Assembly: GCA_002358965.1 (NCBI GenBank)
Contig: DEPW01000122.1
Span: 1 to 5,038 of the forward strand
Direction of reading: 5' to 3'
Origin: Bacteroidales bacterium UBA3382
GTDB taxonomy: Bacteria; Bacteroidota; Bacteroidia; Bacteroidales; UBA932
DNA length: 5,038 nt
In this document: piece after piece, positions 1 to 5,038 of the stretch
Layout of the letters: the number at the start of each line of letters is the position of its first letter
Numbering within the stretch: position 1 is the first letter of the stretch
Position numbers and translations under genes: made by a program
Notes under the pieces: generated by a model
The model's database searches: none
Seen by the model: only the letters and a program-made list of their open reading frames with translations
Told to the model about the DNA's origin: nothing

Positions 1-83
1 ATCGCCGCCATCATTCCGGCAGGCCCTCCGCCTATGACGGCTATGTCCGCCACTGCTGCGCCGATTTCCCTTCGAGAGTTCAT
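1..83 (-). CDS. FAD-dependent oxidoreductase, N-terminal fragment (cut by window edge)
   Basis: Only the first 27 codons lie in the window. Reading leftward from the ATG at 83-81 gives a short charged lead followed by ADIAVIGGGPAGMMAA. That is a beta strand, the GxGxxG dinucleotide-binding loop (GGGPAG) and the start of the following helix, the classic Rossmann N-terminus of FAD/NAD(P)-binding flavoproteins. The GGGPAGMMAA wording is common in the HI0933/YhiN/BaiN-like family of Bacteroidota, but 27 residues cannot settle the subfamily. The start is supported by an ATGA overlap with the stop of the upstream FAH-like gene (TGA at 82-80), which implies coupled translation. A start a few codons later is possible, because the residues before the strand (MNSRREIGAAV) are longer than usual for this family. 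The flavoprotein assignment is firm; the substrate is unknown. Confidence 0.8.
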   Translation of the reverse strand, partial: MNSRREIGAAVADIAVIGGGPAGMMAA

Positions 84-634
84 TTCAGCCGTAATGAAAA
101 TATCGATTGCCCGTTAAGCGTCCCGTCAAGCCTGTCTCCGGCCTGTGCGTTCCGCCTTGCGTCGAGTTCGACGGCGACAAGGTCTCCCGTGCGTAATGAT
201 ACCGATGATGAGATGCCGTGCAGTGTTTCCGGAATCATGTCCGTTCCGGGACAGCCTTCGAAAACGCATCCTCCGTTCATCATTACGGAGAAGCGATTGT
301 CTTTGTTGGAAAGTACGGCCTTGCCGTAAAGCGGGAACGGAAGCAGGGAAGTCTTGTCCAACGAAGATGCCATCGCGAACCCTGCCGGCGAAAGTCCGGA
401 CAGAGTGTCGGCATACAGCAGCAAGCCGTATCCGCCGGCATCATAGTATCTTTCTGCAAATCCGGCGCCGATTGCCTTTCCTGCACGCGATATCCTTACG
501 AACAGTACAGGACTGTAAGACACCGATGATATTCCGTCCGGGAGATAGTAATCGTAATCCCCCTTTTCCAGAGTAGTGTCCGGTCTGAAGCACCATTGCC
601 CCGGCACTCCGTACAATGATACGATTATGTTCAT
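80..634 (-). CDS. FAH-family-derived protein, probably catalytically inactive
   Basis: This is a 184-residue protein. The ATG at 634-632 is preferred over the in-frame ATG at 712 because it forms an ATGA overlap with the exonuclease stop and the extra 26 residues would lie inside the exonuclease gene. The scaffold matches fumarylacetoacetate hydrolase / FAHD1-type proteins from memory: FRPDTTL near 16-22 (usual F.KPDTAL), VLFVRISRAGKAI at 43-55 (usual ELVVRI.R.GK.I), AERYYD at 60-65, and a C-terminal run with TGDLV (149-153) and AGDRLDGTLNG (165-175). The active site is gone: the E-x-E metal ligands align with S41 and V43, the metal Asp with L72, the active-site Lys region with ASSLD (89-93), and the GTPAGVG loop with ELDARRN (156-162). 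The N-terminal lid carrying the His/Glu pair is missing. FAH enzymes usually exceed 200 residues, so this one is short. The open frame, coupling and retained scaffold argue for a maintained gene, perhaps structural or ligand-binding; the role is unknown. Confidence 0.75.
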   Translation of the reverse strand: MNIIVSLYGVPGQWCFRPDTTLEKGDYDYYLPDGISSVSYSPVLFVRISRAGKAIGAGFAERYYDAGGYGLLLYADTLSGLSPAGFAMASSLDKTSLLPFPLYGKAVLSNKDNRFSVMMNGGCVFEGCPGTDMIPETLHGISSSVSLRTGDLVAVELDARRNAQAGDRLDGTLNGQSIFSLRLK

Positions 635-1404
635 TTCGAGTTGCGCATGGAAAGACGGATGTCCGTCAGCACTTTCTTTGTGTCGAGCGTAAAGTCGCCT
701 TCCATCATCCAACTGTAATAGCTCGGCTCGCTTTCAAGCACCTCGGTGACGAGTTTCCCCTTGTGCTTGCCGAAATTGAAGACAGGTTTGCCGTCATCGT
801 TGTAAATGATGCGCCCTGCATAGTCGGCAAGCCGCGAACGGGCGGAGAAGTCGGCAAGGAAAGCGACATCGTTCTTCAACTCGTCCTTGTACCGGTCGAG
901 TTGGGCTTCGAGCACTTCCAGAGTGGCCATCGTGTCTTCCTGGGCCGCATGCGCCCCTTCGAGATCCTTGTGGCAGTAAAACTTGTATGCTGCGATGAGC
1001 GTGCGCTGTTCCATCTTGTGGAAGATGTTCTGGACATCTATCATCTTGTGCCTGCGGAAATCGAAATCGACTCCGGCGCGAAGGAACTCTTCGGCAAGCA
1101 GCGGCAGGTCGAATTTTAACGAATTGTATCCGGCGAAGTCGCAGCCTTTCATCCAGTCCGCCATGCTCTTGGCTATCTGCTTGAAAGTGGGGCAGTCCTT
1201 GACATCGTCGTCTTTGATGCCGTGTATCTTTGTGGCCTCTTGGGGGATTGGAATGGTCGGGTTGATGCGTCGCGTCTTTACCTCTTTGTCTCCGTTGGGC
1301 TTTACTTTGATTGCGCATATCTCCACGATTCTGTCATGCGATACGCTAAGCCCGGTGCTTTCAATGTCGAAAAAGATTATCGGGTTCTTCAGGTTAAGTT
1401 GCAT
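631..1404 (-). CDS. DEDDh-family 3'-5' exonuclease (DnaQ-like) with ExoX-like C-terminal domain
   Basis: This 257-residue protein is predicted to remove nucleotides from DNA 3' ends using two metal ions. The RNase T/DnaQ fold spans about residues 8-170. Exo I is FFDIESTGL with D13 and E15. Exo II is NSLKFDLPLL with D99. Exo III is HAAQED with H152 and D157, which makes it the DEDDh type with all five residues intact. The HGI motif (61-63) is also typical. After a linker, residues 208-240 (FNFGKHKGKLVTEVL, then SYYSWMMEGDF) resemble the small domain at the C-terminus of ExoX-like nucleases. The gene starts 29 bp after the dnaN stop with no evident Shine-Dalgarno, and its TGA overlaps the next ATG. 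Neighbouring dnaN suggests work with the clamp in repair or proofreading, but this is inference. It could be the proofreading subunit of the replicative polymerase or a separate repair nuclease; the ExoX-like tail slightly favours the latter. Confidence 0.92.
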   Translation of the reverse strand: MQLNLKNPIIFFDIESTGLSVSHDRIVEICAIKVKPNGDKEVKTRRINPTIPIPQEATKIHGIKDDDVKDCPTFKQIAKSMADWMKGCDFAGYNSLKFDLPLLAEEFLRAGVDFDFRRHKMIDVQNIFHKMEQRTLIAAYKFYCHKDLEGAHAAQEDTMATLEVLEAQLDRYKDELKNDVAFLADFSARSRLADYAGRIIYNDDGKPVFNFGKHKGKLVTEVLESEPSYYSWMMEGDFTLDTKKVLTDIRLSMRNSK

Positions 1405-1433
1405 GTCACCAGTGCGTTAATGTCATTTACAAG

Positions 1434-2555
1434 CTAATTGATGCGTATAGGCATCAGCAGTGCGCAAATCTTGTCCGAATCTTCTTCCGCGTCAGCCGGG
1501 AGTATGAGTGCGGCCTTTACCGCATCGCCGAACCGTATCTCTATCTCGTCGTATGGGAGATTGCCGAGGATCTCTATGAGGAACGAAGCCTTGAAACCTA
1601 TCTCCAGATCGAAGCCCTGATACTGGCAGGACATCTTTTCGAACGCCGAAGTCGAAAATCCGAGGTCCTGCGCCGAGATGTCGAGCTCGTTGTCGTGCAA
1701 CGAAATCTTTATCTGGCTCGTGGCCTGGTCCGAACATACGGCCACCCTGCGGACTGCGTTGAGCAGATGGCTCCTTTCGATATTCAGGATGTTAGGATTG
1801 TTTGCCGGTATCACGCTTTTGTAAGCCGGATATTTCCCTTCGATCAGACGGCATACGAGGATGGTGCCCTCGAATTCGAAAAACGCGTTCTTGCTGTCGA
1901 ACGAAATCCTGACATTGTCCTCGCTCCTTGAAAGCAGGCTCTTGAGTATCGATGCCGGCTTCTTGTGGAGGATGAAGTTCGAAACCATTCCCGGGCTTAC
2001 CTTGTCGGTCGAGTAGCAGACGAGCTTGTGCGCATCCGAAGCCACGAGGGTGAGGCCCGCTTGCTCCATGTCGAACAGTATGCCGTTCATTACCGGCCTG
2101 AACTCTTCGTCGGCGGTGGCGTATATGGTATAGTTGATGCCGTTGAGCAGAGTTTCGGCAGGGATGTCGAAATGCGATGCAGAGTCGGCCATTTCAGGTA
2201 TCTCGGGATAATCCGATGCAGGGAAATAAGGTATTTGCGACTGTCCGCTTTGCCAGCTTATCTCCATGGATGTGTCCGATTTCACCTCGAAACAGAGCGG
2301 CTGGTCCGGAAATTCCTTGAGCGAATCGGTGAGCAGCTTTGCCGGCACTGCTATTTCGCCCTCGCTTTCGACATCTTCAATCTCGATGCTGCGGCGCAAA
2401 GTGGTTTCCATATCGGATGCCGTTATTTCCAATATGTTGCCCTTCAATACGAAAAGGAAATTTTCAAGTATTGGCTGCACTGTCTTGGAAGAGATCACCC
2501 TCTGGACTGACAGGAGTTCCTTGAGGAGTTCCGAACTTGATGCTGTGAATTTCAT
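1434..2555 (-). CDS. dnaN: DNA polymerase III subunit beta (sliding clamp)
   Basis: This is a complete 373-residue beta clamp, the usual length for the family. The homodimer encircles DNA and tethers the replicative polymerase and other clamp-binding proteins in the cytoplasm. Three clamp-fold domains are expected at roughly 1-121, 128-246 and 247-373. Recognisable motifs are FRPVMNGILF (152-161), SDAHKLV (173-179; TDGHRLA in the E. coli protein), RLIEGKYPAYKSVIP (236-250), and the C-terminal LMPIRIN (367-373), equivalent to the E. coli VMPMRL tail that lines the protein-binding pocket. The ATG at 2555-2553 gives the canonical MKF start and is preceded by an A/T-rich leader without Shine-Dalgarno, normal for Bacteroidota. 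It is the first gene of the leftward set, with a good promoter box about 50 bp upstream. No dnaA is visible beside it within the window. Nothing in the sequence looks damaged. Confidence 0.98.
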   Translation of the reverse strand: MKFTASSSELLKELLSVQRVISSKTVQPILENFLFVLKGNILEITASDMETTLRRSIEIEDVESEGEIAVPAKLLTDSLKEFPDQPLCFEVKSDTSMEISWQSGQSQIPYFPASDYPEIPEMADSASHFDIPAETLLNGINYTIYATADEEFRPVMNGILFDMEQAGLTLVASDAHKLVCYSTDKVSPGMVSNFILHKKPASILKSLLSRSEDNVRISFDSKNAFFEFEGTILVCRLIEGKYPAYKSVIPANNPNILNIERSHLLNAVRRVAVCSDQATSQIKISLHDNELDISAQDLGFSTSAFEKMSCQYQGFDLEIGFKASFLIEILGNLPYDEIEIRFGDAVKAALILPADAEEDSDKICALLMPIRIN

Positions 2556-2603
2556 ATGTTTGTATTTTTACGATATTTTCTTTTAAAAAAACATAATAGG
2601 CTA

Positions 2604-2611
2604 CAAATATA
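2604..2611 (-). promoter_or_regulatory. Candidate -7 box of the dnaN promoter
   Basis: On the minus strand the sequence reads TATATTTG, an exact match to the Bacteroidota primary-sigma -7 consensus TAnnTTTG. It lies 48 bp upstream of the dnaN ATG, so transcription would start near 2598 with a leader of roughly 40 nt. The expected TTTG -33 element at 19-21 bp spacing is not present; the region there reads GCCC, with only a T-run closer in. The match to the -7 box and its position are seen; promoter activity is inferred. Confidence 0.6.
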
Positions 2612-2619
2612 CGCGAATT

Positions 2620-2644
2620 TTTGAAAAAACGGGCATGTATTTTG
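2620..2644 (+). promoter_or_regulatory. Weak candidate promoter for the protease-rpoD-argS set
   Basis: A TTTG at 2620-2623 is followed after 14 bp by TATTTTG at 2638-2644, one base short of the TAnnTTTG consensus and with spacing shorter than the usual 19-21 bp. It would give a leader of about 80 nt before the protease ATG. A perfect TAnnTTTG (TATGTTTG, 2555-2562) also exists on this strand but overlaps the dnaN start codon and has no good TTTG partner. Some promoter is expected in this gap because the genes diverge, but neither candidate is strong. Confidence 0.25.
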
Positions 2645-2646
2645 AT

Positions 2647-2690
2647 TTTTCCGCAACGCCGGTTTTCCGCGCACGGAAGGATGCGGAAGA
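2647..2690 (+). repeat. Repeat/hairpin cluster upstream of the protease gene
   Basis: TTTTCCGC occurs twice as a direct repeat (2647-2654 and 2663-2670, 16-bp period). Both copies face complementary arms: CGGAA at 2674-2678 and TGCGGAA at 2682-2688. One fold pairs 2649-2655 with 2682-2688 (7 perfect pairs, extendable with a G-U and an A-U pair) around an inner 5-bp hairpin 2665-2669/2674-2678 with a CGCA tetraloop. Because each left arm can pair with either right arm, alternative folds are possible. No U-tract follows, so it is not an intrinsic terminator. It could be a 5'-leader structure or an operator if the promoter is as proposed; the function is unknown. Confidence 0.45.
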
Positions 2691-2731
2691 AGCCTGGAAA
2701 TCGAATCCTTGGAAATTAAAAACGATAAAAA

Positions 2732-3892
2732 ATGAAACGGAATTATTTATTGGTAATCGTCCTTGCGATACTCTTCGGAGGCGGTGCGGCGTACTTCACG
2801 ACGGATTGCATGCTCAAGCGCTCGGCCGGCAGCTTCTCGGTCGTGCGGAACGACTCGTCCGGAGTCACCAGGTCTGTCAATCTGTCAGCCGAAGATTATC
2901 CCGACTTTACCTATGCGGCCGAAAGCGCCGTGGAAGCCGTAGTGTCGGTAAAAGTGATCAAGCGTTCGGAAGAGTATGTGCCTTCCGGAATCCTCGGCCT
3001 GTTTTTCGGTTACGGGCAGACAGTGCCCAGGGAGCAGGTGGGGGCCGGTTCGGGAGTGCTGATAACTCCTGACGGTTATATCATAACCAACAACCATGTG
3101 GTCGAAGGCGCTACCGAAATCGAAGTGACCCTCAATGACAACACCGTATATCCCGCCGCCCTGGTGGGCAACGACCCTGCCACCGATGTCGCTGTCATAA
3201 AGATCGAAGGCCAGGGATTCCCTACGATCCCTGTTGCCGACAGCGACGGACTGCGCATAGGAGAATGGGTGCTCGCAATCGGCAGCCCGTACCAGTTGCA
3301 GTCCACGATCACGGCAGGCATAGTAAGCGCAAAAGGCAGGACGATGCCCAATTATTCGGGAGAATTCCGCATAGAGTCTTTCATCCAGACCGATGCGGCT
3401 GTCAATCCCGGCAACAGCGGCGGCGCGCTTGTGGACAAGACCGGAGCCCTCGTCGGCATCAATACGGCTATCATTTCCGAGACCGGGGCCTATTCGGGGT
3501 ATTCGTTCGCCATACCTTCCAACATGGCGATGAAAGTTGCCGACGACCTTATACGCTACGGATCCGCGCGCCGGGCGGTACTCGGAGTGGTAATGCAAAA
3601 TATTGATGAAAATTTTGCCTTCCAATTGAAACTTTCTTCTTCGGACGGCGTATATATTACCGGAGTAGTTCCGGGAGGGACGGCGGACAAGGCCGGAATA
3701 GCGGCAGGGGATGTGTTGCTGAAGATAGGCGACCAGGTGGCCAAAGATACATACACGGTGCGTGAAATCATCAGCAAATACAGCCCGGGGGATACTGTTT
3801 CGGTCACTTTGTCCAGAAGAGGCGAACTCATCGTCAAGGATGTCGTCTTTAGCGAAACCCCGCAGGCCTTTATTGCAAAAAGAAGGAGATAA
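2732..3892 (+). CDS. htrA: HtrA/Deg-family serine protease, membrane-anchored, single PDZ domain
   Basis: This 386-residue envelope protease/chaperone is predicted to degrade or sense misfolded proteins outside the cytoplasmic membrane. Residues 1-3 are basic and 5-23 form a hydrophobic signal or anchor segment with no lipobox. The trypsin-like domain covers about 65-275, with a complete triad: H122 in TNNHVV, D152 in TDVAVIK and S229 in NPGNSGGAL. VLGV (283-286) fits the YLGV-type motif at the start of the PDZ domain, which runs to about 372 and includes PGGTADKAGIAAGDVLLKI. The protein ends in a basic KRRR. Many DegP-type members carry two PDZ domains and exceed 450 residues; this one ends after the first, as in DegS/HtrA-like forms. 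The ATG at 2732 follows an A-rich stretch, typical of Bacteroidota starts. It is first in the rightward set, 9 bp before rpoD. The family is certain; whether it acts as a degradative protease or a DegS-like signalling protease cannot be read from the sequence. Confidence 0.95.
   Translation: MKRNYLLVIVLAILFGGGAAYFTTDCMLKRSAGSFSVVRNDSSGVTRSVNLSAEDYPDFTYAAESAVEAVVSVKVIKRSEEYVPSGILGLFFGYGQTVPREQVGAGSGVLITPDGYIITNNHVVEGATEIEVTLNDNTVYPAALVGNDPATDVAVIKIEGQGFPTIPVADSDGLRIGEWVLAIGSPYQLQSTITAGIVSAKGRTMPNYSGEFRIESFIQTDAAVNPGNSGGALVDKTGALVGINTAIISETGAYSGYSFAIPSNMAMKVADDLIRYGSARRAVLGVVMQNIDENFAFQLKLSSSDGVYITGVVPGGTADKAGIAAGDVLLKIGDQVAKDTYTVREIISKYSPGDTVSVTLSRRGELIVKDVVFSETPQAFIAKRRR
3883..3888 (+). promoter_or_regulatory. 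Shine-Dalgarno-like AAGGAG before rpoD, inside the protease C-terminal codons
   Basis: The last codons of the protease gene, AAA AGA AGG AGA TAA (KRRR-stop), contain AAGGAG, followed after 13 nt by the rpoD ATG at 3902. The core match to the anti-Shine-Dalgarno is strong, though the spacing is longer than the 5-9 nt optimum. The other starts in the window lack such a motif. It could drive reinitiation by ribosomes finishing the protease, or be a chance result of the basic C-terminal codons. Confidence 0.45.
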
Positions 3893-3901
3893 AGATATAC
3901 A

Positions 3902-4762
3902 ATGAGACAGTTAAAGATTACAAAATCCATCACAAACAGGGAAAGTGCTTCTCTTGACAAGTATCTTCAGGAAATCGGCCGTGAGGAGCTTATCACGGTA
4001 GAGGAAGAGGTAGAGCTGGCACAAAGGATACGCCAGGGAGACCAGGCGGCATTGGACAAGCTTACCAAGGCCAACCTCAGATTCGTGGTTTCGGTCGCAA
4101 AGCAGTACCAGAACCAGGGGCTCAGCCTTCCGGATCTGATCAACGAAGGCAATCTCGGCCTTATCAAGGCTGCCGAGAAGTTCGACGAGACGAGGGGCTT
4201 CAAGTTCATATCCTATGCTGTATGGTGGATAAGACAGTCCATACTCCAGGCCCTGGCCGAGCAGTCGAGGATAGTAAGGCTTCCGCTCAACCAGGTAGGC
4301 TCCTTGAACAAGATCAACAAGGCCCTGACCAAATTCGAGCAGGAAAACGAGCGTATGCCTTCCGCCGAAGAGCTTGCCGAAATGCTCGACATACCGCAGG
4401 ACAAGATTTCGGATACGCTGAGGGTTTCCGGCAGGCATGTGTCCGTAGACGCCCCTTTTGTCGAAGGGGAGGACAACAATCTTCTGGATGTGCTTCCTAA
4501 CAACGATTCGCCTAACGCAGACAAAGGGCTTGTGTACGAGTCCCTGCACAAGGAAATCGAAAGGGCGCTGTCGACGCTTGCGGACAGGGAAAGGGATATC
4601 ATCAAATATTTTTTCGGAATAGGCTGCCAGGAAAAGACTCTTGAAGAGATAGGCGCCGAACTGAATCTGACCCGCGAGCGTGTAAGGCAGATCAAGGAAA
4701 AGGCCATCAGAAGGCTCAAGAACAATTCGAGGAGCAAGCTGCTGAAGAGTTATTTAGGCTGA
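3902..4762 (+). CDS. rpoD: Primary (housekeeping) sigma-70 factor RpoD/SigA
   Basis: This 286-residue factor directs RNA polymerase to the main promoters. Region 1.2 is at about 16-50 (SLDKYLQEIG onward). Region 2 is at about 57-127, including the core-binding DLINEGNLGLIKAAEKFD (78-95) and the -10-binding/melting FISYAVWWIRQSILQALA (102-119). Region 3 is at about 130-215. Region 4 is at about 216-283, with the helix-turn-helix TLEEIGAELNLTRERVRQIK (246-265) for the -33/-35 element. The acidic region 1.1 of E. coli sigma-70 is absent, as is known for Bacteroidota primary sigma factors, which run near 286-290 residues. The MRQLKITKSIT N-terminus is characteristic of that group. This is the sigma expected to read the TAnnTTTG box upstream of dnaN. 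It lies 9 bp after the protease and 27 bp before argS, so co-transcription is likely. An extra internal promoter may exist but I do not see one. Confidence 0.97.
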   Translation: MRQLKITKSITNRESASLDKYLQEIGREELITVEEEVELAQRIRQGDQAALDKLTKANLRFVVSVAKQYQNQGLSLPDLINEGNLGLIKAAEKFDETRGFKFISYAVWWIRQSILQALAEQSRIVRLPLNQVGSLNKINKALTKFEQENERMPSAEELAEMLDIPQDKISDTLRVSGRHVSVDAPFVEGEDNNLLDVLPNNDSPNADKGLVYESLHKEIERALSTLADRERDIIKYFFGIGCQEKTLEEIGAELNLTRERVRQIKEKAIRRLKNNSRSKLLKSYLG

Positions 4763-4789
4763 TTTTTAACAACAAGTAAACGATAACGC

Positions 4790-5038
4790 ATGAGTCCTGA
4801 CATATTTTTGGCTTCGAAATGCAAGGAAGCCATCAAGGCTTTGTACGGTGCCGAACCGGCCGATGGCCAGATACAGATACAGTCGACAAGGAAAGAGTTC
4901 GAAGGCGACTATACATTGGTAGTGTTCCCTTTGGTAAGGCTCGCGCATGTCTCTCCGGAAGCCTGCGCCGAAGCCATCGGGAAATGGCTTTCGGAAAATG
5001 TTTCCGAAGTGGCGTCATACAATGTGATCAAAGGTTTC
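4790..5038 (+). CDS. argS: Arginyl-tRNA synthetase, N-terminal fragment (cut by window edge)
   Basis: The first 83 codons are in the window and the frame is open to the edge. The product would charge tRNA-Arg with arginine in the cytoplasm using ATP. The fragment covers the additional N-terminal domain of class I ArgS (Add-1 domain, which contacts the tRNA D-loop). Recognisable stretches are AIKALYG (14-20), the STRKEFEGDYTLVVFPL segment (32-48) and SYNVIKGF at the end (76-83), matching the usual Bacteroidota wording of T.KEFEGD.TLVVFP and NVIKGF. The catalytic HIGH and KMSKS motifs lie beyond the edge. The ATG at 4790 follows an A-rich leader (AACAACAAGTAAACGATAACGC) without Shine-Dalgarno. 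The 27-bp gap after rpoD contains no terminator-like hairpin, so read-through from rpoD is expected. Confidence 0.93.
   Translation, partial: MSPDIFLASKCKEAIKALYGAEPADGQIQIQSTRKEFEGDYTLVVFPLVRLAHVSPEACAEAIGKWLSENVSEVASYNVIKGF

Noticed and set aside
635..712. N-terminal extension of the FAH-like protein by 26 residues using the ATG at 712.
   Set aside because: The extension lies entirely inside the exonuclease C-terminus and does not resemble the FAH lid; the ATGA start at 634 is the better choice.
794..1318. A 174-codon open frame on the same strand as the exonuclease but in another frame.
   Set aside because: Its Arg/His/Gln-rich composition is typical of an out-of-frame read and the exonuclease frame carries all five catalytic residues.
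1387..1404. QLNLK at residues 2-6 of the exonuclease as a clamp-binding pentapeptide (QL[S/D]LF-like).
   Set aside because: It lacks the key aromatic position and directly precedes the first core beta strand, so it more likely belongs to the fold than to a free clamp-binding tail.
1965..2510. A 181-codon plus-strand open frame inside dnaN.
   Set aside because: It is a shadow of the clamp gene; the minus-strand product has canonical clamp motifs throughout while this one has none.
2635..3072. A 145-codon plus-strand open frame starting upstream of the protease.
   Set aside because: It overlaps the protease signal and catalytic N-terminus in a different frame and its product is Arg/Gly-rich without domains; the upstream part is non-coding gap.
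2885..3625. A 246-codon open frame antisense to the protease gene.
   Set aside because: The product shows no family motif, and the sense strand encodes a complete HtrA triad and PDZ domain. Long antisense frames of this kind arise from codon bias in a GC-balanced gene.
3911..4549. A 212-codon open frame antisense to rpoD.
   Set aside because: It lies wholly within the well-supported sigma factor, its product is not recognisable and it has no separate promoter or leader.
4760..4789. Possible terminator between rpoD and argS because of the GATTTTT run.
   Set aside because: No stem precedes the short T-run, so there is no intrinsic terminator.

Overview
The window looks like a piece of housekeeping chromosome from a Bacteroidota bacterium, most likely order Bacteroidales and perhaps close to Alistipes/Rikenellaceae. 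This rests on the short primary sigma factor without region 1.1, the Bacteroidota-type arginyl-tRNA synthetase N-terminus, a TAnnTTTG-type promoter box before dnaN, and starts that mostly have A-rich leaders rather than Shine-Dalgarno motifs. The family-level placement is inference. Coding density is high and I see no mobile element, CRISPR array, tRNA, rRNA or clear terminator.

The layout is two divergent gene sets sharing a 176-bp AT-rich gap (2556-2731). Leftward (minus strand): dnaN (beta sliding clamp, 2555-1434), a DEDDh 3'-5' exonuclease with an ExoX-like C-terminal domain (1404-631), a small protein of fumarylacetoacetate-hydrolase (FAH) ancestry whose catalytic and metal-binding positions appear lost (634-80), and the first 27 codons of an FAD-dependent oxidoreductase (83-1, running off the window). 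The last three are joined by two consecutive 4-bp ATGA stop/start overlaps, so the set is probably one translationally coupled operon. Rightward (plus strand): a membrane-anchored, single-PDZ HtrA-type serine protease (2732-3892), the primary sigma factor rpoD (3902-4762) only 9 bp later, and the N-terminal 83 codons of argS (4790-5038, running off the window).

Functionally, the gap separates a replication/DNA-processing arm (clamp plus exonuclease) from an arm combining envelope protein quality control, the housekeeping sigma factor and an aminoacyl-tRNA synthetase. All of these are ordinary core genes. The points most worth a second look are the FAH-derived probable pseudoenzyme in the clamp operon, the linkage of an HtrA protease to the primary sigma factor, a strong Shine-Dalgarno sequence made from the last codons of the protease gene just before rpoD, and a small repeat/hairpin cluster upstream of the protease start. 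I did not find a convincing new defence, mobile or RNA-guided system.
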